From Bradyrhizobium sp. CB2312 (lineage in GTDB: Bacteria > Pseudomonadota > Alphaproteobacteria > Rhizobiales > Xanthobacteraceae), in NCBI RefSeq assembly GCF_029714425.1, contig NZ_CP121668.1:7957501-8021500 (forward strand): a DNA stretch of 64,000 bases. Reading direction: 5' to 3'. The translations under genes and the position numbers were made by a program. The first letter of the stretch is position 1, and every line of letters begins with the position of its first letter. The notes under the pieces were generated by a model that searched no databases, was not told the DNA's origin, and saw only the letters and a list, made by a program, of their open reading frames with translations. Of this stretch, positions 1 through 10,151 are shown piece by piece.

Positions 1-2
1 CA

Positions 3-1542
3 GTCGTTCGTGAAGAACGTCCCTGAGCACCGTTTTACGCAAGGTGTGATTGCGATAGGTGGCGACAGAGCATCCATAACAGGCCGCATAAAAGTTCGGT
101 GAGCCAGCGGCGGAGCAGGCTGAAGTTGTAGCCGGCGGCGGCGAGCACGGCGTTGGTGCGGTCGCCGTCGCGACCCTTGAGATGGTTACGGCGCATTCGG
201 TGGTCGTCCTTGAGATGGCCGATCACAGGCTCGACGGCGGCGCGACGCCGCATCTCGCGGCGGATGGCTTTGGTGACACGGCGAACCTGGCCACTGATCC
301 AGACCTTGAACCGGTCAGGATAGTTGTGGCCGCGGTAGCCCTTGTCGCCGTGGATGCGGCGCGCTGCAACACCAGTGAGCTTTTCGAGGTCGGCGATGAC
401 GGGACCGAGCGTGTGGCCGTCATAGGGATTGCCGTGCAGGGCCTTGGCATGCAATACGAACTGCCCGCCTTTGGGCGCGGTGGCAGGCGTGGCAATCGAG
501 ACTTTGCAGCCAAATTCGTAAGGTGCCCGGGCCTTGCCTTTGCCGATGCACTCCACCTCGGGGGCGTGCAACGAGTAGACCTTGGGACCGCGCTGACGCT
601 GCTCTTGATGGCGAACCCGGTGGGCGAGATCGAGCAGCGGACCAAAGCGATCCTCAAGCGCAGGGTCGCCCTCGATCTTGCGTCTGATGTCACGGATGAT
701 GCGGCCAAGCCGGGTGCGCAGGAATTTGAGCTCTCGCCGGGCACGCTTGAACTGGTGGGCATGCGTGTAGCGTCCCACCATGATGGCGGCGCGCCTGGCC
801 ACGCGCAGATAGCTTTGGCGCAGTTCGACGCTCTCGCGTTTGGCCAAACCGACCAGCTTCTCGATCGCCCGGTGCATGAGCCGTGCATCGCTCGGATGCG
901 CGATCGCCTTCTCCTGTACGGTGGTATCCACAACGAGCCGCTCGAGATCTTTGGTCTCGATTGCCCCAGTTCGATGCGCCACCGAGAGGCTTTCTTGCAA
1001 CAGCGCGGCGATCTGCTCCTCACCCAGCCGCTGGCGCCAGCGGGTCAGCGACGAGCAATCGAATGGCAAGTCGTGCCGGAACACCACCTCGCCGCAGAAA
1101 TGCTGAAAATACGGGTTCTCGACCCACCTGTCGCACAGCGCCTCGTCAGAGAGATTGTGCATGTGCTTGAGGATGAATAGTCCGGCTACCAATCGTGTCG
1201 GCAACGGTGGCTGCCCCGGCCCGAGGCGACAGACCGAACTGAAGCGTCCCGCCAGGAAGTCCCAATCGATCTCCGCCGCCAGACGCACCAACGGATGGCG
1301 AAGGTTGATGATCTTCTCCAGAGATGGACGAAACAGATCGTCCTGACGATCGTCGCGCGGATGGCTCATGGGTTCTCCCCAATAGCGAATCTCGCCGTCA
1401 AAGGAATCACGAAGCCGCCCAATCCGGAATCCAAAAACGCAAGAAAACCAGGACCTACCCACGGCATTCTTGCAAAATCGAATACTTGCCCGCGTCAAAT
1501 CACTGCGACAGATCAATCGCTTCCGAATTCTTCACGGGCGAC
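3..1542 (-). mobile_element. IS5-family insertion sequence, apparently complete
   Basis: Imperfect terminal inverted repeats are visible: the left end reads GTCGTTCGTGAAGAAC and the right end, reverse-complemented, reads GTCGCCCGTGAAGAA. They enclose one intact transposase gene. The ends resemble the perfect 18-bp ends of the element at 7383-10306, so both belong to one IS group. The left end lies at the edge of the window, so the target duplication cannot be checked. Confidence 0.75.
35..1369 (-). CDS. IS5-family transposase
   Basis: DDE transposase of 444 residues that would move the surrounding IS. The N-terminal region (residues 10-110, DLFRPSLEKIINLRHPLV and CDRWVENPYFQHFCGE) is the DUF772-type domain of IS5 transposases. 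The C-terminal catalytic region has DTTVQ, then HGDKGYRG and AVEPVIGHLK, giving the D-D-E triad. The frame is open for 49 codons further upstream, but family alignment begins at MSHPRDDRQD, so the start at 1369 was chosen. The gene looks intact and carries the uninterrupted APYEFG segment that is the insertion point of the IS1111-type elements elsewhere in the window. Confidence 0.85.
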   Translation of the reverse strand: MSHPRDDRQDDLFRPSLEKIINLRHPLVRLAAEIDWDFLAGRFSSVCRLGPGQPPLPTRLVAGLFILKHMHNLSDEALCDRWVENPYFQHFCGEVVFRHDLPFDCSSLTRWRQRLGEEQIAALLQESLSVAHRTGAIETKDLERLVVDTTVQEKAIAHPSDARLMHRAIEKLVGLAKRESVELRQSYLRVARRAAIMVGRYTHAHQFKRARRELKFLRTRLGRIIRDIRRKIEGDPALEDRFGPLLDLAHRVRHQEQRQRGPKVYSLHAPEVECIGKGKARAPYEFGCKVSIATPATAPKGGQFVLHAKALHGNPYDGHTLGPVIADLEKLTGVAARRIHGDKGYRGHNYPDRFKVWISGQVRRVTKAIRREMRRRAAVEPVIGHLKDDHRMRRNHLKGRDGDRTNAVLAAAGYNFSLLRRWLTELLCGLLWMLCRHLSQSHLA

Positions 1543-1915
1543 TACACAGACAAACGGTTTTAATTCTTCGGTGAGCGGCAGTCTGGTCCGATATCGGGTC
1601 GATCGATCGGCTTTGGGAGCCGATGATTCTGCTGGTGCAAATTGCGCTTGCTTCGAATATCAACCTTCGCCGCGGGAACGACAGTTTACGCAACGCGGAG
1701 CTAAAACGGCTACCTACCAAATTTGGTATGGGACATAAAGACGCGTTTGCATCGTGCGACCGAAAGTCTGTCACGCCAGAGAGATATTGGTGGGGACGAA
1801 AAACGTCTTGGCAGGTTTCATGCCCGTTCTTGTAAAACCCCGCGCACTAGGTCTGTTGACCAAATGCGAGCGTCGTCCTCCTGGGGCGAACCTCATAAAT
1901 TCGGTCTTCGCGATG

Positions 1916-2192
1916 TTCGACCTCGCCAACCCGCGCGCAGATCGTTTGCAGGGCGAGCAGGACCTTTGCTCATGGCCGCGAAGGAGCTTCCGCCCGCCCC
2001 CCTCTCGACATCGGCATAATCAAGCCACAAGCCGAGGTGCTCATCGGCGGACACGCGGCGGCACTTGAGGGACGGCCAGACAACCATGTCCACGTAAATC
2101 TAGGCATTCGTCGAACCGTGCCGCGCGCCACCGCCAAGTTAGCGCACGCAGCGCTACAGCTATTGAGCCGCAATGCCGACATTTCGCCGTGA
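1916..2192 (+). pseudogene. Remnant of a DUF2169-like (type VI secretion accessory) gene
   Basis: Pieces of one protein lie in successive frames: FDLANPRADRLQGEQDL from 1916, MAAKELPPAPL near 1972, and DIGIIKPQAEVLIGGHAA from 2007 to a stop at 2192. The order and wording resemble the N-terminal part of DUF2169 proteins (EQ-L-WP, KP-AEVLI-G). At least two frameshifts are needed to join them, so this is not a working gene. The family call is from memory of the motif and is tentative. The stretch 1543-1915 shows nothing else recognisable. Confidence 0.4.
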
Positions 2193-2428
2193 ACACCGGA
2201 CCATACGTTGATGCCGTCATTCGAAAGCTGGATGGGGCGGCTCACTCAATCTGCCTGGCCCGACGCTCCTCCCGCAAGACCTCTTTCCCGAGTTCAAGGC
2301 GGCCTCGGTAGTGACCGTCGACATGACTTTCATCAGCAACCTAGCCGCGCAACCGTTTCCCAGCACCGCCATTGCATCCCGCGTCAAGGCTGCCGGTTGC
2401 CTGCTCACCTGAAGCGAGGCGTCAATAC
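2193..2428 (+). other. Intergenic stretch with a possible coding remnant
   Basis: From about 2262 to 2412 one plus-strand frame reads like protein (LLPQDLFPEF, then VVTVDMTFISNLAA) and ends in TGA, but it has no start and no family I recognise. It may belong to the same decayed locus as the upstream remnant. GAAGCGAGG at 2411-2419 is the ribosome binding site of the next gene. Confidence 0.3.
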
Positions 2429-3754
2429 ATGGTCGATGAACTGGATCTGCGAACCTTCACCCCACATCCGCAACGCGACGCTGTGCTCCGCGAAGTGCAC
2501 GCGCGCCCCTTCACGCGCCTTGTTTCGCCGTTCAGCGTGATCCACTTCGCTTTTCTTGCACAGGGCGAGGCGGCCACAAGCGACCGCTGCCGTTTTATCG
2601 ATTTTTGCCTCGAGCGCAATCTTACGCCGCCTGAGCAATCGGCGAAACTTCATCAGATTGTCATCGGTCCCGCTACGTTACGCTGGGAGCAGCATTCGGA
2701 ATTTACAACCTTTACCTGGATCTGGATTAACGCAAATTGTTCTGCCGCAGACCAATTTGACAAAGTTGATGGGACCGTCCGATCGCTGATCCACGCGCTG
2801 CGTCAGACCGGACAGTTGCTGGTCGCGATCAGGCTAGAAGTGGAGCGAGACAGCTCGCCGACCAGGCGGGCCGAACAGATTTTTGACAAGAATAGCCTGG
2901 CCATGGTTGTCACAAAGAGCGGCACAGGCGTTGCCGCTTCAGACTTCCGCGTAGACGAAAAAGGCTTCACGAAAATACTCGTCTGCGACCTCGGGTTGAC
3001 ATCGCACGATCTCGGAGCGCTGGTGCAGCGGCTTTTGGAAATCGAGACCTACCGTCCATTGGCGCTGCTTGGCCTATCGGCGGCCCTTGAGCTTGCACCA
3101 TCTGTTGATCGCATCGACCGCCGTCTTGTTGAGGCGCTCGAGAAAATGCAAAGCGGTGAGGGGCTGCAGTTCAACAACCATCTGCTTGCCGAGCTGACGG
3201 CGCTGGCCGCATCCTTCGAAAGAGGCGCGACCGGCAGCCTCTTTCGCTTCGGCGCCAGCAGGGCCTATTACGAGCTGGTCCAATCGCGACTATCCATCAT
3301 TGAAGGCAACGATGTCTCGGGCTATCCAACCTGGTCGTCGTTTCTGGCACGCCGCATGGCGCCGGCGATGCGAACCTGCGCCACTGTGGAGGATCGTCAG
3401 GCCACTCTGTCGGTCAAGCTCGCGCGGGCCGCCGACCTGTTGCGAACCCGGGTCGACGTCGAAATCGAACGACAGAATCGTGACCTGTTGCAGGCTATCA
3501 ACGAGCGCGCGAGACAGCAATTTCGGCTGCAGTGCACGGTCGAAGGATTGTCGGTCGGGGCGATAGGATATTATGTGGTCAGCCTGTTTAGTTATCTTGC
3601 CAAGGGCGCGCATGATGTCGGACTGCGAGTAGAGCCCTCGTTCCTGACCGCAGCCTTCGTGCCGATCGCGGTCGGCGTGATCTGGCTGGTGAGTTACAAT
3701 GTCCGAAAGCGACACCTCAAGCACAATGACGAGCCCTCGGTTACTTGCGACTAA
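2429..3754 (+). CDS. DUF3422 family membrane-anchored protein
   Basis: A 441-residue protein of the DUF3422 family, whose function is unknown. The N-terminus has the family's opening (DEL.LR.FTPHPQRDAVLREVHARPF, with VIHFAFL after it). The C-terminus has two hydrophobic segments (about residues 375-395 and 405-425) followed by a basic tail, consistent with anchoring in the inner membrane. The length matches the family. The start was set at 2429 because GAAGCGAGG sits nine bases upstream and homology begins there; the frame is open 19 codons further. The flanks are remnants and IS material, so context gives no functional hint. Confidence 0.8.
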   Translation: MVDELDLRTFTPHPQRDAVLREVHARPFTRLVSPFSVIHFAFLAQGEAATSDRCRFIDFCLERNLTPPEQSAKLHQIVIGPATLRWEQHSEFTTFTWIWINANCSAADQFDKVDGTVRSLIHALRQTGQLLVAIRLEVERDSSPTRRAEQIFDKNSLAMVVTKSGTGVAASDFRVDEKGFTKILVCDLGLTSHDLGALVQRLLEIETYRPLALLGLSAALELAPSVDRIDRRLVEALEKMQSGEGLQFNNHLLAELTALAASFERGATGSLFRFGASRAYYELVQSRLSIIEGNDVSGYPTWSSFLARRMAPAMRTCATVEDRQATLSVKLARAADLLRTRVDVEIERQNRDLLQAINERARQQFRLQCTVEGLSVGAIGYYVVSLFSYLAKGAHDVGLRVEPSFLTAAFVPIAVGVIWLVSYNVRKRHLKHNDEPSVTCD

Positions 3755-3944
3755 AGCTCCTTGAGGGAATCGGTGCCTCCGTCCTGCGAAGCTCGCATGG
3801 TGGGGGGCGACGCTGCCGCAAGATCGCGGCCGGCTCCTGCGCAAGGTAATGCAGCCGGCGAGGCATTGTGGATCGGGTCAGTCGCCGTTGCGACGGCTGA
3901 GACGGGGCCAGATCAGGCTGAAGCCCTCACCTTCCTCATCCAGT

Positions 3945-4049
3945 GTGGAGATCGGGGCCGCCTGGTCGAAGCGCTCCAACGAGGGCCGCGATTATCTAGG
4001 TCTGAAGCTCGACGATCCGAGCTTCACGACACTCAGCGACCCGATCGTC
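3945..4049 (+). pseudogene. Fragment of a DUF736 family gene
   Basis: One plus frame encodes [18 protein letters not shown] followed by GLKLDDPSF, which closely resembles the conserved C-terminal half of DUF736 proteins (short rhizobial proteins often found on plasmids and islands). The N-terminal half is absent in this frame and the usual APIYANL ending has been replaced. I treat it as a broken relic of a plasmid or island backbone gene. Confidence 0.5.
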
Positions 4050-4588
4050 ACGAATCCAGTTGCGCGATTTTTATTAGCGCCGAGCGTGCGCTCAAAGGGC
4101 TCGTGCAATCGGCATTTGATCCTTTGTGATCTTCAAGTGGGCGCCTGCCGTTTGAAATCACCTAGCGCAATCAGTTTCAGAAAAGTCCCGTGTTCTTCTC
4201 CATTTCGGCTGCCACTCCATCGTGTGTTGCTTTTGAGCATCCGGGGTCACAATCGCCACTCACTCCCAAGCCTTGGCTGTCTTCCGTTTGGCGGCGCTTT
4301 GGCACGCAACTATTTCCACGCAAACATAAACGTTGCGCATTGGATCTGCCCTCGCAAATGTCGGGTATGGAGAGACTGTCGGAATCTCAGATTGTCAAAT
4401 CGGCAAGTTGACGCGACAAATACTTCCGAAGACCTCGCAAAGCGTACGAGTTCAATTCGGCACGCGGCTTGCTTATTCGGGAAATCATCACCAATCGTAG
4501 TGCGGTGATCTTGGGGACGGACCCGGCGCGCCCGCGTGTCTGGTCTGCTCCGACGATTGTCGTGCGGCGATACTTGAGGAGGCGGGTC
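4050..4588. other. Noncoding stretch upstream of the outer-membrane gene
   Basis: No convincing gene, RNA or repeat was seen. The frame reading through 3849-4508 beyond the DUF736 relic has no recognisable protein character. TTGGCAC at about 4293 has no matching -12 TTGC at sigma-54 spacing. Confidence 0.4.
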
Positions 4589-6327
4589 GTGAACTGGCAA
4601 GTTCCGGGGCAAACTTTGATGCGATGTAGAATCTTTTTTTGTGGTGCGACAACAATTGCGCTCGTCGCAAGCAGCGCAGCGAAGCCGGCGGATCTTGAGC
4701 CACAACTTAAACCGCCACAAGCGGTGTGGAACTGGTCTGGAAGCTATATTGGCGGGCATGCCGGCGGTGGGTACGGCCGGACCTCCTTCAGCAATCCATA
4801 CGGTCCATCAATCTATGGCGGCATCGTCGATACCCCGGCGTTCCTTGCGGGTGGCCGGATCGGTTACAACTGGCAGAACAACAGCTGGGTGTTTGGCATC
4901 GAGCTGGATGCCAGCGGTGCTGTCTCCAACGGCACAAGTACATGCCTCGCCTCTTCGGGCTTCGTTGTGAGCGCAAATTGCAAGGCAGGTCCGAGCCTCT
5001 TTGCCACCGGGACCGGTCGCGTCGGTTACGCCTTTGGCGCGCTCGGGCACACGCTGGCCTATCTCAAGGCAGGCCTAGCCTGGCAAAACAATCGGGGCGA
5101 TGTCGTCAACAACTTTGAAGGCGGCTGGCCACAGGGCAGAACGCATTTCGACGATGGTCGGGTCGGTGGCATTATCGGGCTGGGCGTCGAGCAAGCCCTA
5201 ACTCCCGCATGGTCGGTGAACGTCGAATATGACTATCTGCATTTTGGCGGGCCGAGTGTCGCGACGGCTGCGACAGTGCAGTTTCCGCCGCTTGCGATTC
5301 TGCCGGCGAGCACAACCAGCCTGACCAGTAACTATCACATCGGAAAGATTGGCCTGAACTACCACTTTGGTGCGGATCCAGAGGCCGCACAATGGTCCGA
5401 TGCGCCGCTGTATGCGAAATCAGCCGGCAGCGTACCACCTATTTTCTACTCGCCCGGCTGGTCCTTCGAAGGCGGCTCGCGGCTCTGGCTGAGCCGGGGA
5501 CGTTTCCAGTGGGATCACAGCGCAGTTCGGAACGGCTGGCCTGAAGACCCCAGCATACTGGAATCGAGGCTCACTTATCATGGACTGGACGGACTTTCCG
5601 GGGAGTTATTCGGCCGTGTTGACAGTCCATGGGGAGTTTTCTTGAAAAGCAATCTTGGTATCGGGCAGTTCAACAAAGGAAAAATAAATAATGAAGATTG
5701 GATACCCGAGGACGGACTTTCCTACATCAACAACCTTTCCGGCCAGTCAAACGGGAGGTTTGCCTATTACACGGCTGACGTCGGTTACGACTTCCTGCGC
5801 AGCAGCGACTACAAAGTCGGGGGATTTATAGGCTGGACCTATTACGGCCAGAGTTCGGACTCGACCGGATGCATGCAGGGGCTAACCCGCTGTATTCGTG
5901 TTTGACGTCGGGTGACAGCAGGATCATCGGCGGAGAGTATACTCAATGGAATGCGCCTCGGATCGGCCTGAGCGCCGAAACCATGCTGACCGAGCGTTGG
6001 CGTTTGAACGCCGACGTGGCCTACTTGCCCTGGACCGGCTTCAAGGGACGTGACTATCATCTCTTGCGCGACATGACCACCTTTGATGAACAACGCGGAA
6101 ATGGTGGTGGCGGCGTCCAGATCGAAGGCGTGTTGTCCTACTCGATCACCAAAAACATCAGCGTCGGCGTCGGTGGCCGCTATTGGGCCATGTGGACCAA
6201 AAAGGACAGCGACTCTTTGTGCAGCAGCAGCGGCTGCGTCGGTGCCCCGCGCATTCTTGCGAAGTACAGTATGGAGCGCTGGGGTACATTCTTTCAGGCC
6301 TCTTACAAGTTCGACTCAAAGAGTTGA
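4589..6327 (+). pseudogene. Two-part outer-membrane beta-barrel protein, frameshifted
   Basis: The gene encodes a signal peptide (MRCRIFFCGATTIALVASSA, then a KPADL start as in rhizobial Omp25/RopB-like proteins). A first beta-barrel region follows (about 250 residues, WNWSGSYIGGHAGGGYG near the start), then a second outer-membrane region ending in the barrel-type FFQASYKF. A single frameshift near 5870-5885 ends the first frame after TRCIRV; the second frame continues the same protein from GANPLYS to SYKFDSKS. It is either a recent mutation or a sequence error. GTG 4589 was chosen because GAGGAGG lies just upstream; ATG 4619 is the alternative. The intact product would sit in the outer membrane. 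Confidence 0.7.
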
Positions 6328-6380
6328 TCTTGGCCGGCTCGAGACTACTTCTCGAGCCATCCAGGCCTGCTCATAAGCAT

Positions 6381-6412
6381 CGACGTCGGCGCCAAACAGG
6401 ACGCCGACGTCG
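6381..6412. terminator. Perfect 11-bp stem hairpin downstream of the outer-membrane gene
   Basis: CGACGTCGGCG and CGCCGACGTCG form a perfect stem around a 10-base loop, 54 bases after the upstream stop codon. Position and strength fit a transcription stop, but no T-tract follows, so termination is inferred only. Confidence 0.35.
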
Positions 6413-7382
6413 TGGGTAAGGATGGTGAAGCACCTCGGAATCGAGCAGAGCAGCTTGCATGCCAAGAATGAGTGCCAGCCGGTGCGAGCCCCACACGCCT
6501 CTCGAGTCCCTCCGGCCCCCGAAAGCCTCAGTGCCGACACGCTTGCACCCACCACCCGGCCTTCCTTGAGGATTTTCCAACATGAGAATAGAAGAATAGA
6601 AGAAAGTGTCAGCGCTTTCACTTCGTTATTGGACAATAGTTTCAATGCGCGCGTCCTCAAGTTGAGAAAACGCGGCAGCAATTCAGTTGGCTCGGAATGA
6701 GCAAGCTGCGCCACGGAACCGCTTGCTTTTGTGCATTACTGCGCGCGAGAAGGCCCCGATGTCGCGCGCTCCCGCAATCTGTGCCGGCGCGGCATTGAGA
6801 TGATCCGAAAGTCCGGGATGAGCTAACCCGGCGGGCCCCATCGTCGGGCAGAATGCGACGCGTCAAGTTTGGGGGCAGATCAGCGTAGCAGTCCAGAACT
6901 GCTGAGCCTGCCCTGACGACGTGGTCGACCAGCTCTTGCGCCTCGGGCAAGTCCTGCGCGCGCCTGCCCGCTCGACGACAAGTTTCAAGCTCCTCAAGGA
7001 GGCTCCCCAATTTTCGCTTTGCTGCGTGACCGCGTTGGCGCCCCACATCCGAAGTCGGTGGCGGGTTCGCAAGCGCCGCGGCTCAATCTTGAGGCGGAGC
7101 GCATCCGCTTCACAACGGCGTCGAAGGATTGGCTGCGTTCCTCTGGGACAAGGCCGGGCTCCAGGCTCGAACTGCCTCATCCTGCAGCCCCAACGTGCGA
7201 TGTGCCAGCTCGGCCAATGCCCGTCATATCGTATCCCCGATATTGATATCCTGGTCACACCTCGTGCACACGCCCCCGTTAGCAGTTGACAAACCTAAGC
7301 TCCCGGACCAGTTCATCACAGTCCGTCTTGCAAAGAGCCACGGGCTGGGAACGATATTTGGTACGATCCCTGATCGTAGATC
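6413..7382. other. Long stretch without an identifiable gene
   Basis: Minus-strand frames between about 6660 and 7250 have some protein-like character (GSLLEELETCRRAGRR, DLPEAQELVDHVVRAG) but shift frame and match no family I know. This looks like a decayed gene of unknown type. The sequence TAGATC at 7377-7382 directly abuts the next IS. Confidence 0.35.
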
Positions 7383-7405
7383 GTCGTCCGTGAAGAACTC
7401 TGGAT

Positions 7406-7891
7406 TCAGGCTGGAACGGTTTGAACCGCGGCAGTGAGAGCAGAGAGGATTTGGCGCAGCAATAGGCTGAGCCAACGAATGAGGCGGCGGAAGTTGTAGC
7501 CGGCGGCGGCGAGCACGGCGTTGGCAGCGTCGCCCTGGCGGAACCAGAGATAATTGCGGCCCATGCGGTGCTCGGCCTTGAGGTGGCCGATCACGGGTTC
7601 GACCGCGGCCCTGCGGCGCAGTTCGCGCTTGATCTTGGGCGTCACGCCTCGCTTCTGGCCGGAGAGGAAGACCCTAAGCTTGTAATCGGGTGGCGCATTG
7701 TGGCCGCGGTATCCCTTGTCGGCGAGGAGGCGTGCGATGATGTTGCCAACCAGCGCCTCCATGTCCGGGATCACGGTGGCCAGCGTGTGACCGTCATAGG
7801 GGGTTGCCCGGTAGCGCCTTCACATGGGTGACGAACTGGCCACCCTTGGCATGGCCGATCGTGGTGGCAACGGAGACCTTGACGCCGATCT
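7406..7891 (-). pseudogene. IS5-family transposase, C-terminal part (split gene)
   Basis: Downstream half of the transposase interrupted by the IS1111-type element. It resumes at GVKVSVAT just inside 7889 and contains GHTLATVIPD, ADKGYRG and AVEPVIGHLK, the last two being catalytic D and E motifs. One extra C in a C-run near 7799-7803 breaks the frame within GNPYDGH, so the gene is doubly inactivated. Confidence 0.75.
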
Positions 7892-8172
7892 ATGGACCAC
7901 GCCCGCCTTGCAAGAGGAATCGACAAAGGGATGAAGCGGTTTGCGCCAATCTATCCGGCTTCAATTTGGGGCTGTTGCCCCGAGCCATCATGGATATCCG
8001 CTCACTTCTGTCCTCAATAACTCGCCGGCCTCAAGAAGGGCCATGGAGTCGAACCAGGCTTCAGAAGTGTCGGTGGAACCGTTTCTCCATTCGTCCTTTC
8101 CGTCTCGCAAACCTCGGCGGGTTATTGTGCCTTCTGATCCCGACCTTGGATTTTCCTTTCCGGCCCTGTTTC
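7892..8172 (-). ncRNA. Candidate guide (seek/bridge) RNA region of IS1111-type element, copy 1
   Basis: This is the 281-bp noncoding 3' end of the element. IS110/IS1111 elements are known to produce a structured RNA from a terminal noncoding region that pairs with target and donor DNA; in the IS1111 subgroup it comes from the 3' side. I did not fold it. The call rests on element type, position and length. Confidence 0.4.
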
Positions 8173-9216
8173 TTATGCGGTGCGGCCCAGGAGGTTGGCG
8201 TCGTAGTCAGGGCCCTTTGCGAGCATGCTCCAGGCCATGCGCGCAAGTTTTGCGGCCAGGGCAACAACCAAGACATTGGAGTGGAGCCGCTTCGACGCTG
8301 CCTCTAACCAGGCTGCGAAGCCATGCCGAGGCCAACTCTGACGCTGCAGAAGTACGGCTCTGGCACCTTGAATAAACAGCGTTCGCAGGTACCGATTACC
8401 GCGCCTCGATATGCGCCCGAGAATGGTTCGATCGCCGGTCGAGATTTGCTTTGGTACCAGACCTAGCCATGCTGCAAAGTCTCGGCCTTTATGGAAGGCA
8501 TCACCGGTTCCGATGGCGGCGACCATCGCGCTTGAGATGATCGGCCCGACGCCGGGCGCACTCATTAGGCGGCGACAGTGTGGATCTTGATCAGCGAGTT
8601 CGTCGATTTCTTTCGTCATTGACGCGACCCGTCGGTCGAGATAGCGCCAGTCCTCGGCCAAGTCCTGAATGAGCTGGATCACGCGAGGCGATAAGTTGTC
8701 GTTTGGCGCTGAGAGAATCTGAGGAAGTGCCAGTCGGAGTGCTGCCGCTCCCTGCCGCACTGGTAGCCCTCGCTCAAGCAAAAAGCCCCGGATTTGATTG
8801 ATGACCGCCGTTCTCTGCGTCACCAATCGACTGCGAACTCTGTGTAGTGCCTGTAAATCAAGTTGTTCGGCTGACTTCACTGGAACGAACCGCATTGTCG
8901 GCCGCTGAGCGGCCTCGGCGATCGCTTCAGCATCCCGAAAGTCATTCTTGTGACCCTTGAGGTATGGTTTGACGTACTGCGCCGGCAAGAGCCGTACTTG
9001 ATGGCCTAATTTCTCGAGCCTGCGCCCCAGATGATGTGCGCCTGCACACGCCTCCATTCCGATCAGACAACGCGGAATATTGCCCAGCGACTGGTCAAGC
9101 TGATTTCTCGACCGCTTCTTGCGTAGCGTAATTGCGCCTGTGGCATCGAGACCGACGACGTGGAATGTGTTCTTCCCGAGATCGATGCCGATTGTGACAA
9201 GGTTCGTATTCGACAT
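8173..9216 (-). CDS. IS1111/IS110-family transposase, copy 1
   Basis: A 347-residue DEDD recombinase. The N-terminal RuvC-like domain shows IGIDLGKNTFHVVGLD (first D), IGMEACAGAHH (E) and HKNDFRDAEAIAEAA (last two D). The C-terminal Tnp_20 domain has MSAPGVGPIISSAMVAAIG with the family's serine region, then GLVPKQISTGDRTILGRISR. GGAG lies upstream of ATG 9216. It differs from copy 2 by one residue near the C-terminus (Pro here, Arg there). The frame is open upstream into the element end and the host IS5 gene; that extension is not part of the protein. Confidence 0.9.
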   Translation of the reverse strand: MSNTNLVTIGIDLGKNTFHVVGLDATGAITLRKKRSRNQLDQSLGNIPRCLIGMEACAGAHHLGRRLEKLGHQVRLLPAQYVKPYLKGHKNDFRDAEAIAEAAQRPTMRFVPVKSAEQLDLQALHRVRSRLVTQRTAVINQIRGFLLERGLPVRQGAAALRLALPQILSAPNDNLSPRVIQLIQDLAEDWRYLDRRVASMTKEIDELADQDPHCRRLMSAPGVGPIISSAMVAAIGTGDAFHKGRDFAAWLGLVPKQISTGDRTILGRISRRGNRYLRTLFIQGARAVLLQRQSWPRHGFAAWLEAASKRLHSNVLVVALAAKLARMAWSMLAKGPDYDANLLGRTA

Positions 9217-9282
9217 GGCTTGCGCTCCTGCTGCTGCCCCCCGCCGGGCTGCACGTTGCCGCTGAGAGCGGGCGTGGTCCAT

Positions 9283-10151
9283 GCCATTAACTCGTATGGC
9301 CGATGCGCCTTGCCTTTGCCGATGCATTCGACCTCCGGCGCGTGCAAGGAATAGACCTTCGGTCCGCGCTGATGCTGCTTCTGCTCGCGCACGCGCCGCG
9401 CCAGCGCCAGCAGCTTGGCGAACGCCGCTTCGAGCCCACTGTCACCGTCGATCTTGCGGCCAATGTCGCGGATCACGCGGCCCAGATAGGTCCGCAGCGT
9501 CTTGAGCGCCCGATTGGCGCGCTTGAACTGCTTGGCGTGAGCATAGCGCTGATGCTGGATCAGGGCGAACTTGCCCAGGCGCGCATAGGATTGACGCAAA
9601 GTTACCCCGTGAAGCTGCGCCAGCCGCACCAGTTTTGCGCGCGCCCGGTTCAGAAGCTTCGCATCAGTAGGGAATGTCACGTTCTTGGGCTGAACCGTGG
9701 TGTCGACGATCACTCGCGACAGTTCGGACGGCTTGATCGCCTTGGCCTTCGTGGCGACCGACAGGCTCTCCTGGATCAGCGCTGTCAGCCGTTCTTCGCC
9801 CATCCGGTTGCGCCAGCGCGTCAGCGATGAGCGATCGAACGCCAGCCGGTGCTGGAAGAACTCCTCGCCGCAGAAGTATTGGTAGTAGGGGTTCTCGACC
9901 CACCGCTCGCACAACACCTCGTCGGAGAGGTCGTAGGTGTGCTTGAGGATCGCCAGTCCCGCCATCAAGCGCGTCGGCAGCGGCGGCCGGCCGGGATCAT
10001 CGGTGTAAACCTCGCCGAACCGCTCTTCCAGGAACCTCCAATCCACCGTCCGCCCCAGCGCCACCAGCGGATGTTTCATGTCGATGATCTGATCAAGCCG
10101 AGAGCGGAAAAGATCCTGCTCTCCCGTCTCGCCCCGCTCCCGTGGTCGCAT
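9283..10151 (-). pseudogene. IS5-family transposase, N-terminal part (split gene)
   Basis: Upstream half of the interrupted transposase. It begins MRPRERGETGEQDLFRSRLD, includes CERWVENPYYQYFCGEEFF and DTTVQPKNVTFP (first catalytic D), and runs to GKGKAHRPYE, where the IS1111-type element begins. The remainder is at 7406-7891. The protein would have been about 440 residues before insertion. Confidence 0.8.

Larger units (their letters stand above)
7892..9282 (-). mobile_element. IS1111-type (IS110-family) insertion sequence, copy 1
   Basis: A 1391-bp element bounded by the complementary ends ATGGACCACGCCCG and CGGGCGTGGTCCAT. It carries one DEDD transposase gene, about 66 bp upstream of it and 281 bp downstream of it. 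End repeats plus a long 3' noncoding region are the known arrangement of the IS1111 subgroup. It is the same length as copy 2 at 61524-62914 and almost identical to it. It lies inside the IS5-type transposase gene at the codons for its YEFG segment. Confidence 0.8.

Noticed and set aside
182..1180. 332-codon open frame on the plus strand
   Set aside because: It is antisense to the intact IS5-family transposase and has no protein family signature.
2210..2240. TTCGAAAGCT motif resembling part of a tts box
   Set aside because: The spacing to GTCA is too short, and the conserved downstream bases of the type III secretion box are missing.
4285..4310. TTGGCAC as a sigma-54 -24 element
   Set aside because: No TTGC at the required distance.
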